From assembly GCF_000218685.1 (NCBI RefSeq), contig NW_006763294.1, forward strand, positions 2,242,126-2,306,125: 64,000 nt of DNA. Direction: 5' to 3'. Both the position numbers and the translations under genes were made by a program. Every line of letters begins with the position of its first letter. Within the stretch, counting starts at the first letter, position 1. This document shows, one piece after another, positions 10,638-23,333 of the stretch. The stretch comes from Serpula lacrymans var. lacrymans S7.9 (taxonomy: Eukaryota; Basidiomycota; Agaricomycetes; Boletales; Serpulaceae). The notes beneath the pieces were generated by a model that searched no databases, was not told where the DNA came from, and was given only the letters and a program-made list of their open reading frames with translations.

Positions 10638-12110
10638 TGCATGGTGTGGAAAGGCCAAGGTGGTGGGACGACATATCTATATCTACAGTATTATCACGAT
10701 ATCATGGATGAAGAGAAGGAACGATTATGGTTAAGTATACGATACCCGGATGGCTGTAATTCTGGCTTGTTTGTTTTGTTGTTGGTGGGGATAGCCGTGA
10801 TACGCTGAATGCATTAAATTTGTGTATTAAAGCTTGGTGGGCTGAGGGCACGTATGTATATTTTAAACAGATCTGGCCCAGTTTCTTTTCCGCTGTTCAC
10901 GATTACAATTCAGACGCCTTAGCGCTATCAAGACCATGTCAGTAAGTATACGTTTCGCTGGTTTGCACCCCACACCGACAACCCCATGTAGCCTATACGT
11001 AAAATTGCATGTCCTTAACAGTTCGTTCTGATGTTTGATTGCCGCAATGCTCGCCAATCGACGTGGGGCGGCTAGTTAACAATCTGCATTCTACCACCAC
11101 ACGCGAACCACTACTGGACCAACATAATGCCGTCGAGATCGACTATATGCGCTCGTCTGTCCACTTGAACGCCTGGGAACCATGTTATCATGAATACATG
11201 AACCACGAGGTGGCCGCCATCATGGTCTTGACGATCATCAAATGCCTTGCTGCGCCTCCATATCAGGGCACGATCATCGCGAGGCCGCCAGGAAGACAGA
11301 CAGCATGTATCATTGTATGCGTGTCGAGAGGCGTGGATGATTATCATGATGTTGTCGTACTGCAATTACAGATCCGCTATCAACGAAGGCAGCGGACGGC
11401 GTCAGAATCTATGCGACATCGTTGGCACGAGCTCGAAATCACATCTGCCAATGTTCCTTCGTATCGTCTGGCATAGACCGCAGCGACGTTGGGAAATTCG
11501 ATAGAGAAGCATATCTGCAGAGTGGCCCATAGTCCGATTGCAGACTGCACGGCAGCTTGGTCAAAGCTCCTGCATTCTCCGATTTGCTGGCACCACCGGA
11601 GATATGTTTCGCGCTCGTTCTATCTCATCTGATCAGGCTAATATGCCTACTTCTTCGGCGCATACAACCAGTGTCATTACATTGAAATGCGTAGCCGAAT
11701 TATCCTGACGCCTGTCAGCCGCTCTCGTGGCTTCCACGTCTAGCCAGCCCTCAACTATACCACGCACAATGCAGCCAGCCAGCCAGCCCCTATCGAATTG
11801 GAAGCCTACGGACCCTGCACCTCCTCCCTTACCCCACGTCTTATGCTCTCACCCTCGCCCTGCACACGCTTGTGAACCTCTCCTAGTGCACGTATATATA
11901 TTAGGTGAGATACTTGGAACTTTCACTGGCTTTATACTCATAACTATTTGCCTGGGGCCCAATCCTATCTAGCGCTTCCTTTGTCACACGCGTACAGCTA
12001 CCTCGAGGCTTTCGAGGTCGCATTGAGGAAGGGAGAGTGTATTCGACGTTTTGAAGTCTACAGACGATCCACATCTATCTTGAAGCAGGAAAAACGAAAT
12101 ATTAACACAT
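10638..12110. other. Intergenic, probable promoter of the gene at 12111
   Basis: About 1.5 kb without a convincing gene. A 145-codon frame at 11039-11476 lacks domain signals. An AGCC repeat lies at about 11769-11785. A TATATATATT run at about 11890 lies some 220 bp upstream of the next start codon. Confidence 0.45.
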
Positions 12111-14470
12111 ATGTTCAGTTTTCTTGGCTCGCAGAAAGATGTTACGGGAGGAAGCACAGAGGGAACCGTAGGAGCGGAGGAGAAGGGCAAGGAACTGGAG
12201 CCCGAGCTTTACACCTACCCGCAATTATCAGCGCATAGTCTACCAGGCTTCTTCTCCGATTCCCCTCCTCAACTTCAAACACAGCTCCCGCAACAAGAAT
12301 ATTCTAAATCCCAGCCCCATCTCCAACCTCCCCCACCAATTCAAACGCATACACACCCGTACACCCCACAACGCTCTTCCACTCTTCCGCATGCCCAGCC
12401 TGCAAGTCTGCGTGTGCCACCCACTTATCCATACTGGTATCACCACCATGCCTCTTCATCTGCTTCTTCACAGAGTAGCTTGGACTCGCCCACAACTCCG
12501 TCAAATATCGCATGGCTTAGCAATGGCAGTAGTAGTAGTCTTGCTGGAGGTTCAAATTCACAAGTATCAAGGCAGACGAATAGTAATACACACATCAGAG
12601 CACCGTCTATGGGGAGATCCTTATCGTCGCCTGCTTCCTCACCCCCTACGGCTCCTCCGCCTATTTCAGCGCCGACACTCAAAGCATCATATTTTCCTCC
12701 CCCACCCCCATCGTCGCCCTCTACTACGGCTCCCCCTGTATCACTACCCGTCCCGCCTGCTTCGAGCCCTTTGACCACACCTTCCATTAGTTCCGGACGT
12801 GCAAAGCTCTATGCACATGCCCCTGGTGTATCAGGATACACATATGCGTCTGGCTCCAAGAGCTCTTATTCCCTTCGTCTCCCTGGCCAGGAGGATGTCT
12901 TCCCAACCCACGCTCCGCTTTCCCCGATCGTCGAGCAAGATTATTTATCCCCTGAGAAGCGTCCTGTGTCTCTGCCAACTTCAACCGAAGGTAGCTCGAA
13001 TTCACCATCAACGCCTACCATGGTCACTCCGGTGAGCCAGATGATGATGACGCCCATCAGCCCCATCTTGGTGTTGTCCCCGGCTACGGCATCTGCTTCT
13101 ACACCGATGCTCACACCAGTGAGCCCAAACCGAAGAAGTGCACTCCCGAGCCCACTGAGTATGCGTGGATTGCGGGACGAAGACTCACCTCGTGCGTCTC
13201 ACCATATTTTTATTTTATCGTTTTGCATCTTGATGTATTTCTTCAAGGGCCATCTCCTGTCTTTTCTTCATTCCTGTCGCGCCCTCTCAATCGTTCACAT
13301 AGTTTATCCTCGACTCGAACACAGACTTCTACTTCTGGTCGCACACCTACGTCCATATCACCCCCTGTCATTCCGCCACTTGATCTCCGTCCTTCATTCC
13401 CCGGACCTATACCTCTGAGGACCCCAACACGTGGATCATCCTTGGGCTCGTCGTCTAAAGATCCTATGTCGCCAGCATGTAAGGAACCATCGACTCCATT
13501 GCACAGGGAACCAGCACAACCATCAAAAGACCTGCTATCGCCATCGTCAGCTATGAACAACGGTGGTGATGACGATGGGTCCTCTTTCCGTGCCGACAGT
13601 TTCGTCACTGCTCCTTCTATTCAGATCAATGGTGATGGGAAGACCAACAACAGAGTCTCGGTACTACCTGACAGCGCGAAACCTCTGGAACTCGACTTTG
13701 AACGCGACTATCCACAATCGATACAACCCCTTCTCAATGACGACTTTTTCTACTTTCCGCTTCCACCTGAGGCTGCACACATTAACTTACCTCCACGTTT
13801 CCGTTCGCCCTCACACACGAGCTCCTACCCACCATCTTACTCTCACCCATTCGGAAGCACGCATGACTTCCAGCCAAACAAGTCACTTGCTTCAGCTCCA
13901 GCCGCCAGCTTGCGTTCAACGTCAACTACAAGCCTTCCCGTCCGTCCACCCTCAGCTTCTTCCTCCTTCATCGACCGTCGCTTTGCATCCAACAATGCAA
14001 GCGGTGCCTTGTTTCCCCTTGTGCGCAAACATCGAGAAAGCGGAAGACCTAGTATGACATGTATCATGTTCTGGCTTGGCTTTGTGGCACCTTGGTGTTG
14101 GCTCATTGGTGGATGGCTTCTTGGCGCCATGCAGTCGGACAGACCAAGAAAGCCGGCTACGGTTCCGTGGGGTGCATCGAGAAGCAAGCACTTGTTGCCA
14201 TTATGGACCCAGGGAAAAAGTACCGTCACATTGAATTCTTATAGCGGTCTTATTCACAACGGCTACCCATTCGTTGCTCCCTCCGTTGCAAGCCTCGCGC
14301 CCCCATTAAACAGTACCGCTGGGCTCTCATCCACTCCAACTATCTTGAGGCCGAACGTGCACAAGCCTCTGGACCCATGGGTTAGACGTTGTAGGGTGGC
14401 AGCTGTGGCAGGTGGTGTCGTGATCGCTGTGGTGTTTGTTATCGCTTTAGCTGCTGTTGGACACAATTAA
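12111..14470 (+). CDS. Ser/Pro-rich membrane protein of unknown function (767 aa)
   Basis: Exons 12111-13191 and 13248-14470 join in phase (arginine codon) over a 56-bp intron. Residues 1 to about 620 are low-complexity, dominated by Ser, Pro and Thr with poly-Pro runs and many SP/TP sites. A hydrophobic stretch follows (CIMFWLGFVAPWCWLIGGWL, ~632-652). The C-terminus ends in a clear membrane span, VAAVAGGVVIAVVFVIALAA (~745-764), preceded by DPWVRRCR. There is no N-terminal signal peptide, so it may be tail-anchored with the long disordered region in the cytosol. The C-terminal block looks conserved, but I cannot name the family. Confidence 0.75.
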
Positions 14471-14791
14471 TTGTGATGGGCAGCTATGACACTGGACTTG
14501 GATTATCTGTAAACAAATGAACCAGCAGGACAATCGGGATCGTGTACATTACTTTTTTCGTTTTTCATTCATGACGATTACGCATGATTGATTTTCTTAG
14601 TTTTTCCGGGCCATGGTTTGGAGAACTTCTATTGTATTGTTTTTATAATGATATTCGTCGCATATAGTATAGCAAAATGCAGAGCAGCAACATACAGATA
14701 CAACAAGTGTTTAGTTAGAGAGTACAATAAATACTAGTGAGTCCTACCACCGCAATCAAGTCCTACAAGACCTATAAACATGCAAAGCAGA
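14471..14791. other. Convergent 3' region
   Basis: About 320 bp separate the stop of the Ser/Pro-rich gene (plus) from the stop of IRE1 (minus). Shared 3' UTR space; no other feature seen. Confidence 0.5.
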
Positions 14792-17700
14792 TCAGTCAGC
14801 CAACTCGAAATATGATCTAAACATCGATTCGTGATGCAGTGACGTCTCAGAGATGACGCTGTGAACGTGTAGGAAGAGGCGAGGAAAACGACGAGTAAAG
14901 TACGATAGGAATCCCTCTGGCATAGGGCCCAGACTCCGCTTGACATTATCTGGCAAATCCTGATAGTGATGTTTCTGTTAACAGACCATAACTGTCAACG
15001 GCTGAAAAGAAGATGGAAGCAAGTATATGCCAACCTTATTTCGTAGAGCCCGTAATAGATCTTGTACTGATTTGCCATCGTACTTTCTAAATTTTCCAAG
15101 GTTCTCGATAAACCCTTTATCGAGGCGCGAGTGCCAGTCGTTGCCAACGACGTCGAACGCGCCGGTTTCGAGAATGATAAGATTTTGATCTCGTGGATCA
15201 CGACACATGATCTCAAACCGGTCAGAAGCATCCTGCAAGAAAGTCAAACGTCGTGCAGGATCCCAGAAGAACGGATGGAGGAGACATGTCGTCGTGTCTG
15301 GCCTACAAAAAAAATTGTTCAGCTCTCTGATCTGATGACTGGTGAAGTAAAGCAAGTACCTTTTGTAGGCTTCAGGGTCTAGCATAGACGAAATCAGATC
15401 TACAGCTTCTGACCCTTCCTCCCCAAAACGTTCCAGTCCGTCAAGACATTTTGAATTTTTAAAGATATTGCTTTCTCGCTCGAAGCGATCGCCAAAGGGA
15501 TGTCCACCGTTAGTGAGTGTATAAAAGAACAGGCATCCCAGCGCAAAGATGTCCACAGACTTTGTCAATCGTGTCGGTTTTCCGGTAGCAGTACCATTGG
15601 ATGACGTCCCAACGCTACCGCGAGACGACTGCGAATGATCGTCACCCATAGTATCATCCAGTTTCACCTCGCCACGTAAAATTTCAGGGGCCCGCCACCC
15701 GACTGTACCGGCCGCCATCGCGCCATGAGCCGTTGGCAAGAAACTCGTCTGGTCTACATCCAGTTTTTTACACAGCCCAAAGTCCGAAATAAGCATGCGG
15801 TGTCCACCATCCTTGCCTGCACCTTTTTTAGGGCCGGATACCAAGATGTTTTGTGGCTTGATGTCGCGATGGACGATTTTCAAAGAATGAAGGTGGCGCA
15901 ATCCAGACGCAATTTGTCGAAGTGCACGCTTTGGGTCGAAAGCGATGGCGATGTCGCGGAACTGGTCTGGGCTTTCAATGATGTCCGCCAGAGAAGCTGG
16001 ACACAGCTCAAGTGCGATATAGAGAAAGTTGGCATGAGTTTCTTGGTAATAATATCGAATGACGTTTGCATGATCGTCTGATTCCTGGAGAATGCTGACT
16101 TCTCGTGATGCAAGCGTGACAAAATCTCGGAGTAGTCGCTTCACAGCTACTGAACGACCTTGAAGTGATCCTTTGAAAACCACGGTACCATGAGATCCAA
16201 AACCTGGGAAAGAACGATTAGTTACATTTTAAATAATGAAAAATCGGCCCACCAAGAATTGTGTCTGATACGACTAATGAAGGCACGGTGGAAGGAACGT
16301 CCGGGGATTGCGTTATCACCAACGTCGCAGGCGGCAATCCCCCGGCATCCCTCTGTTCCAACATTATCCCGTCCTCCTTTCCACGTCCTTCTTCTGGTAT
16401 CTCATCCTTTTCCGTTTCATCAATGTTCCCTCCGTTTGCTGCAGAGGTGCCTTTGCCTTTCTTTCCCCTCTTTCTCCTGGGAGGCTTCCGCTTCTTGGGA
16501 GTAGCATCCACTTCCCCATCTCCTTCCCGTTCGCTCTCTTCTGCATCTCCATTCTCTTTTTGGGATTCTGCAACGCCATCGATCAGTTGAGGTACTTCCG
16601 AAGTCTCGGCAAACTTCACGGCAGGTTTGAGGGAGTCTGCTGCGATTGATGGTGGCTCCGTATCAATGACAGCTATAACTTGTTGGGGTGTTTTGTTCTC
16701 ATGCGATCCATCTTCGCGCACATCCTGGGTATTAAGGGGTTCCTTTGGTATATCAGAAGGAGCTGAACTGGCCTCAATGATAGACGCTTGGGGAGGAGAG
16801 ATAGCAGGGCGTGTTCCGACAGGTGTCTGAGGGTGCTTGATTTGTTCTTTGGGCTCCAAAGCAACGTATATGCGGATAGCTTTGGTCTTGATCACCCAAA
16901 CCGTGCCTACGACTAAAGCAAGCAAGAAGGATACCGCAGCAGACAACTGCCAAATGCTGTTCAGCCCGAGTGAGTTACTAACTCCTGTTGTTGAGTTTAA
17001 AGCGGAACGCCAAGGCCATGGTGTAACGATTGAACTGTTGTCCCTACTATCGACCAAACGAGGCAGTGTCCCGTCGGTGTCGACACTATTATCACTATCT
17101 GTGCCTTGCCCTGGTGGAAGAAGAACGGAAGGAACACCTGGGAGTTGTCGGCTACTGTGACCGGATGAATCGAGAGGACGCTTGCCAGTCAAGCATTTCC
17201 GATTATAAGGATCGCTCGCACATAGCTCACGATGTTTCCTCGACTGCGTAATAGCGTCGATTTTATCTGGTAAATCCCTGATTGTATCGGAGTCTGATGG
17301 TGGATCGATGAGTTTGAGGCCAGGACTATAATGTGTGTCACTAAATGCGATTAGGGGAAAGCGCTCAGCGCTCATGACAAATAATGAACCAGTCTCTTCC
17401 ACTAGGCCCACATAAGCTGCATCGGGGTCAAGTATCTGATTAAGCGTCAAAGCTGAAGCGGGATCAACGCCACGTAAAACATCTTCGATGGCAGGGCGAG
17501 GTTGGAGCAGCACAAACGGTTGGGGTCGATGAGGGCTAGTAAGAATGTCGAAAACGGCTACACTATATGCGTCGTCAGCGAACAGTCATGGGAAAGAGAG
17601 TTCAAGGAGGAATGAAAAGCACCGGAGAACATGTAAATGAGGAAAGTGGACATAAAAAAAGCACACAGAAGAATATACGGGGAACAGCTCAGACAACCGA

Positions 17701-18764
17701 GACTTACATAGGATTATCAAAAGACAGCCCCCAGAGAGCTTGCGGGTCTCGTCTGATATATGATTCTGGGTTGTCCGAATTGCGAGCCTTGAAAGAGAAT
17801 ATTCGTCCATTTGGAAGTGAATCTATGTATGTATCGTCGGCAGTCCGACGATACAACGATTGTAGTGCGTTGTCCTGGTTGTTGGGGCCGTACGTTGAGA
17901 ATGAGAGATTTTGGACTGGAGCCCTGCGCCCTGAAGGGTTTAAAGGGCGCGTATATATGGAAATGTGATAGTCTTTGCGCATATAATGTCTATTTACCTT
18001 GAGCCATATAATGTGAAAAAACACTCACCGGTGCGTCCAATGAACACTTCGGTTGAGCCTGACTTTGGTTTGGGAGGAAGGACATCCTCCAGTTCGTCTA
18101 GATCTACTTCCAAATCGTCGTGCGAAGTAAGATCCTCGAAGGGGTCCCAGGGACACTCTGAACTGATAGCTCTCACTCTACCCGTCTCCAACTCTACCGA
18201 GAGCAAAGAAGTTTCTTTCTTTCCAACAAAAACGCGTTTATCCTCTTCTCTTGCGAAGCTAAACGGCGACATGTCAACGAGCTGGGACATGGAGAAGGAC
18301 AGACGCTGAAGAGGGCTGGTGGGGGTTGCCATAACATATATGTCTCCAGTCTGAGGTTCGATGACATAGAGTTCTTGGTGGTCGAAATCATCGTCTGTGA
18401 GGTCTGGGTCGACGGTGGCATGTGTTGTGCGAACTAGGGGTGCGAGAGTGGAAGGTGCGCCCAGTGGGGAAGACGACATTGACCAGAGTGTTTGGCCAGA
18501 AGATCGGTTCAGCGCATGCAGTTTCCCGTCGACAGAGGCGACTAGAACGATGTCGAGGAGCTGTACGTCTTCAACATCGCTATCTTCTCCAGCAACATGG
18601 TTCTTTGGGGTACGGAAAAGGCGGTGACCAGCCTTGGCTCTGGCGTCGATGTGGGCGGAAAGGGCATTGTCGCGCACGGCTGGGCTTCTAAGGGTGATGG
18701 TTTCAGCAAGACATAGGGCAGCCAAAAAGACTAGGAAAGTCGACAGCAACCACATTGGCCCCAT
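14792..18764 (-). CDS. IRE1: IRE1: ER stress sensor kinase/endoribonuclease (1,201 aa)
   Basis: IRE1 senses unfolded protein in the ER lumen, oligomerises, autophosphorylates and splices the mRNA of a HAC1/XBP1-type factor with its RNase domain. Modelled exons (minus): 18764-18029, 17972-17708, 17562-16253, 16203-15360, 15302-15035 and 14974-14792, all in phase. The N-terminus is a signal peptide (WLLSTFLVFLAALCLA). A PQQ-like luminal domain follows (SVDGKLHALNRSSGQTLW, FIGRTDY). One membrane span lies at ~528-552, then a charged linker with a Lys/Arg cluster. The kinase starts at ~771 with GFGSHGTVV, VAVKR, HRDIKPQN (~882), DFGL (~911) and APEIL. The KEN RNase domain (~1075-1201) has GPMPEGFLSYFTRRFP. 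All kinase catalytic residues are present. Confidence 0.95.
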
Positions 18765-18961
18765 GGATATTCATCCATTCATAAGCTCTACTATACTGCA
18801 GCTATGCTTTTCGACCGTAAAGCGCGCACCTCCTCGCTGCGGCGATGCTCGGCTGTTCCCGGCCGAGTCTCGGCCCGCTCCTGGTTCGTCGCCGTGCCTC
18901 CCTTCGATCTCATCAGGCTTTTCCTTGCTGAACCTCAAATCCTCATTACTTAGGCAGCTTG
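18765..18961. promoter_or_regulatory. Divergent promoter between IRE1 and JIP5
   Basis: Only about 197 bp separate the two start codons, which point away from each other, so the 5' UTRs and promoters of both genes must fit here or overlap. I saw no clear TATA box. Confidence 0.6.
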
Positions 18962-20540
18962 ATGCCGGACATTCCTGTGGGTGCTCAGATATTCGACCTT
19001 GCATTTCATCCATCCCACTCCACCGTTTACGCTGGTCTTCTCACCGGCCAAGTCAGCGCATTTCGATACGACGAACAGGGCCAACATGATCTAAGTTTCT
19101 CAGTCAGACCTTCAAAGCGGTCTATAAGAGGTCTGACACTCAATCAAGATGGCTCCCACCTGTGGGCTGCAGGAAAAACAAAGGCTATGTTGTACGTCCC
19201 ATTTACTCACACCGTTCCATTCAATTCCAATATTGAACATCACAGTACCATCGATACATCAACAGGTACCCTTCTTGAAACGCGCAAAGACGCTCACGAG
19301 TGAGTCACATACGCGTATGCCCTGTTCATGTTATTGATAGGTATAGTGACCGAGAAGAGCGCCTATCAATCGAATGAAGCATTTAATGCCCCATTTGCTA
19401 GCATCCGGAGACGACGATGGAGTAGTCAAGGTCAACAATTCACAAAAGTAACCATACCGTCGGCTTATCTTATGTTTGTCCAGTTATGGGATCCCCGCAA
19501 ACCCGATGCACTACGGGCTTATAATCACCATTTCGACTTCATTTCTGATTTCCTATGGCTGGGAGACAAGAAGCATCTCGTCGTCACTAGGTGAGCACTC
19601 ATAGCAACACTAAAATTCTCATGTGTCAAAATAATTTGATCTCCCAGTGGAGACGGTACACTCTCCGTGATCGATATCCGTGGAAAGAAAATAGAACCGT
19701 TTGCTCAGTCCGAGGATCAAGAAGACGAACTACTCTCCATCGTTGCTATCAAAGGGTTAGTAACATCGCCCCCGAGATTACCGTTAGATTGACTGATGCT
19801 GCTTGATAGCGGTTCAAAAATTGTGGTTGGTACTCAATTGGGTATCCTCTCCGTCTTTAACCGAAGTCACGGCTGGGCAGACTGCGTTGATAGGGTACCA
19901 GGGTATGTCGTTGATTTACGGCCTTTTACTTTAAATTGCTGAAGTAGGGACGTAAAGGCATCCGCAGTCAATCGACGCACTATGTTCCTTACCATCATCA
20001 TACCCTTCATCTCATTCTACCATTCTAACGGGATCTTCCGACGGGCTTCTAAGGGCTGTACAATTGTTTCCTACGAAGCTTCTTGGTGTAGTCGCCGATC
20101 ACGGAGCCTGGCCTATCGAGCGTATTGCGGTTGACCAAGGTGGAGAAGGTAGATGGGTCGGTAGCGTCGGCCATGAAGATATCTTGAAGATGACAGATCT
20201 AAAAGACGTTTTTGAGGACGAAGACGGGGACGAAGAGAAGGCTACAGATGATGAAAACGAAAGCGTAGCACAAGACGAGGACGATGGCAAGGATGGCGGT
20301 GGCGGCGCAGAGAATGAAGATGAAGGTGAGGTAGAAACAATACATTCGTCCGATGCTGTCCCGGAAGATGCACAAAAGTCCGACAAGGATAGCTCTGGGG
20401 ATGAGGGTGAGGGTGAGGACTCTGATGTCCCAAAAGAGAAAAAGAGGAAACGGAAGCCCGAAAAGAATCCTCTAGCTGGGAAGAAGAAAAAAGGTCGCAA
20501 CCAGATCGACGCTGATCCTTCGTTCTTTTCTGGGTTATAG
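18962..20540 (+). CDS. JIP5: JIP5/WDR55-like WD-repeat protein (415 aa)
   Basis: Fungal JIP5 and animal WDR55 are nucleolar WD-repeat proteins needed for 60S ribosome biogenesis. Seven phase-consistent exons: 18962-19191, 19246-19299, 19358-19430, 19484-19590, 19648-19755, 19810-19902 and 19958-20540. The N-terminal ~270 residues form the propeller (IFDLAFHPSHSTVYAGLLTG, LASGDDDGVVKLWDPR, TSGDGTLSVIDIR, VGTQLGILSVFNR). The tail is strongly acidic (about 280-375) and ends in a Lys/Arg-rich nuclear-signal-like stretch (KEKKRKRKPEK, KKKKGR). This architecture and length match JIP5. Start taken at the ATG of MPDIPVG. Confidence 0.9.
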
Positions 20541-21188
20541 ACTTTTGTCAAGTGACGATAGTATCTGGCGTTGCCGCTCAATCGCCTTACTGTTCCCAGG
20601 GGTGACTCGAATTCAGCGACTCGGTAAACGAGTACTTTACAAAACTAATGGGCGCGCGCCAAGTCTAGGCCCCGAAGGATGATATTTACCTCTTGATGAA
20701 CCCACGTCAATCTATCTTGACCGACTGCTCAGGTTACACGGCCTCCTGGATTGATGAGAATTACATAGGATGTTGACTATGAATACCGATTTATCAAGAT
20801 ATCAAATTGGATATGCATGTTAACCAAAGATCCGTGAACATCGTTGCGGGGTGTTGCAAATGGGTCTGCGACTAAGCTATTTAGCGGGCATCCTGACAAC
20901 GAAACGATGTGCTAATTAAGACTTGACATGTCTCGACAGTGCAGCTGGCGATACAGAACACATGTCGAGTTCTTGTAAATATATACTTGTGCAATCCAGT
21001 AAGCTTTGCGAGTCAGCGGCACCGACGAAGCGCCTAAACACGTGGCGGCCTATGCTGATGGCAACTTCAAGGAACCGACCGCCGGATCATGAGCAAAGGA
21101 TTCTCAGTCACTGACCTGGCTCAGTCTTGAACTTGCACTTGCATGTTACCATAGTCTATTTCATCTTACTACATCTCAGATTATCATA
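20541..21188. other. Intergenic, nothing recognised
   Basis: About 650 bp between JIP5 and the aldehyde dehydrogenase gene (both plus). It should contain the dehydrogenase promoter. No other feature seen. Confidence 0.5.
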
Positions 21189-23333
21189 ATGCTGTCGTCG
21201 TCCAAGAAAGCTGTCACATCACTTCGCAGTGTACGTTTGACGCGACACCTGTCCAGCAGAGCATCCACCATCTTGTCCTCGTTGGAGATCCCGACATCCA
21301 CGGAAATACCTGGTGTCTTTGACGGCCAATGGAAGGGAACAGGCGATGTTATGGAGAGCGTATGCCCTACCACTGGTGAGGTACTAGCTCGTGTCCAATC
21401 TGTAAGTTCAAACCTGAGCTCCGGCCTTGCATGATCCGCTGTAACGAGTCTATTCTTTTCAGGCGACTCCTCAGGAACTACATGGCACGCTGGAGAGAAC
21501 CAAAGAAGCACATCATGTCTTGAGGTCCATTCCTGCCCCTCGTAGAGGTGAAATTTTGAGACAGATCAGGGAAGCTCTGGCTGCTAAGGTATGTACCGCT
21601 CACCGGCGCGAAAGGTGCTCGATGTAAAGCGGTTAACTCTAGCGAGATGTCCTTGGCGCACTTGTGTCTTTGGAAATGGGCAAAATCAAAACCGAGGGAA
21701 TCGGTGAAGTCCAGGAGTTTGTGGACATTGTATGTCTTTTTGGCACTGTCTTCAGGGTCACAGCCTCACAAAATTCCAGTGCGACTATGCTGTAGGTCTG
21801 TCGAGAATGATGAATGGAAGAGTAGTCGCTTCCGAAAGGCCAGGGCACTCTATCCTCGAAGGTAAATTGAGCTTTTGCTCCTGTGTTCCTCTCTCCTGAC
21901 CGGCCCCCAGTGCCGAATCCCCTGGGAGTGGTTGGCGTATTAACCGCTTTTAACTTCCCTGTAGCAGTATATGGATGGTATGTGTGCTCAAGATGCTGCT
22001 ATAACCTTATCTATATAATCAATTCCAGGAATTTCTCTTTGTCGTTTGCCGCAGGTAACGCTAACCTTTGGAAGCCTTCTCCCAGCACGCCGCTGTGTGC
22101 GATTGCTGTGACCAAAATCATCGCTAGTGTTTTAGAGAAGAACGGTATTCCGGGCGCCGTGTCTAGTCTCGTTACGGGTGGCAAGGACGTTGGAGAAGCT
22201 GTCGTAGAAAGTCGTGATGTAAATTTAGGTAAATCCAAATCTGTCAAAAAGATGTACCTGGGTCTCACAAGCTTGTCGACAGTTTCTTTTACAGGTAGTG
22301 AGGCTGTAGGCCGCGTTGTCGGTAAGGCTGTCCAGTCTAGATTCGGCAAAAGCATCCTTGAACTGGGCGGGAATAATGGTGACCCTCCATCTCCAACAGT
22401 GGTTAGAGATTCCAGCTTTTAACACTTTTATATTAGCATCAATCATCATGCCGGATGCCGATTTATCTTTGGCTGTTCCAGCTGTCTTTTTCGGTGCAGT
22501 GGGGACTGCGGGTCAACGATGCACCTCAACTAGACGATTGTATCTTCACCGCGCTATTGCCCAGCAGTTCCTTTCTGAACTTCAGAGACTCTATGGTACC
22601 GTACGGGCCGGCGACCCTCTTGTAGATTCCACACTCCTAGGCCCCCTCCATACAAGCACCGCATTGGGGATTTACAGCAACGCCGTTCAACATTTACGAG
22701 ATACGGGTGCCGAAATCCTCGCAGGTGGCAACAGATACGAGGAAGAACACCTCAAGAATGGCAACTTTGTGCAGCCCACAATTGCGATACCCAAAACTAA
22801 TGATCCAACAGACCCCATTTGGAGCACAGAGACGTTCGCTCCCATCCTAAATGCGGCCATATTTGATACCTTGGAACAGGCTATCGAATACAACAACGCT
22901 GTTCCGCAAGGTTTGTCTAGCAGCATTTGGACTAGAGACCTGCGAAATGTCGGGAAATGGATAGGTCCGGCTGGGTCTGATACTGGTATCGTAAATGTGT
23001 GTACAGTTGTTACTTGACTTTGCAGGTGACTATTTATGAGTATTGACAGGTCAATGTGGGTACGAGCGGTGCTGAAATTGGGGCCGCTTTCGGAGGCAAC
23101 AAGGTATGGTAATCCATGCCAGCAACGTTTATTCATCAACTGATATAACTTTGAACTCAGAGCACTGGATGGTCAGTGACCAATTTTACAGGATACTTTC
23201 CATTACTGACTTTTGTACCAGGGGCCGTGAATCTGGGGGTGACGCTTGGAAACAGTACGTCCGCTGGAGCGCTTGCACGATCAACTTTTCCGATGCAGCA
23301 CCGTTGGCTCAAGGTGTCAATTTCTCTACATGA
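21189..23333 (+). CDS. ALDH7-type aldehyde dehydrogenase, antiquitin-like (535 aa)
   Basis: It probably oxidises alpha-aminoadipic semialdehyde (in equilibrium with piperideine-6-carboxylate) with NAD+, a step of lysine breakdown. Eleven in-phase exons: 21189-21401, 21463-21588, 21643-21729, 21780-21861, 21911-21977, 22029-22228, 22283-22378, 22437-22996, 23050-23103, 23161-23171 and 23222-23333. Family marks are [26 protein letters not shown], the catalytic Glu in LELGGNN (~285) and the nucleophile Cys in [12 protein letters not shown] (~319). The C-terminal [30 protein letters not shown] and PLAQGVNF are specific to ALDH7 and not to methylmalonate-semialdehyde dehydrogenase. The N-terminus ([20 protein letters not shown]) is basic and Ser-rich like a mitochondrial presequence. 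Exon 10 is only 11 nt. Confidence 0.92.

Noticed and set aside
11039..11476. 145-codon frame between the acidic protein and the Ser/Pro-rich protein
   Set aside because: No domain, no splice extension and no low-complexity or codon pattern like its neighbours.
21189..23333. Methylmalonate-semialdehyde dehydrogenase (ALDH6) as identity of the dehydrogenase
   Set aside because: The C-terminal [10 protein letters not shown] and [12 protein letters not shown] blocks are characteristic of ALDH7, not ALDH6.
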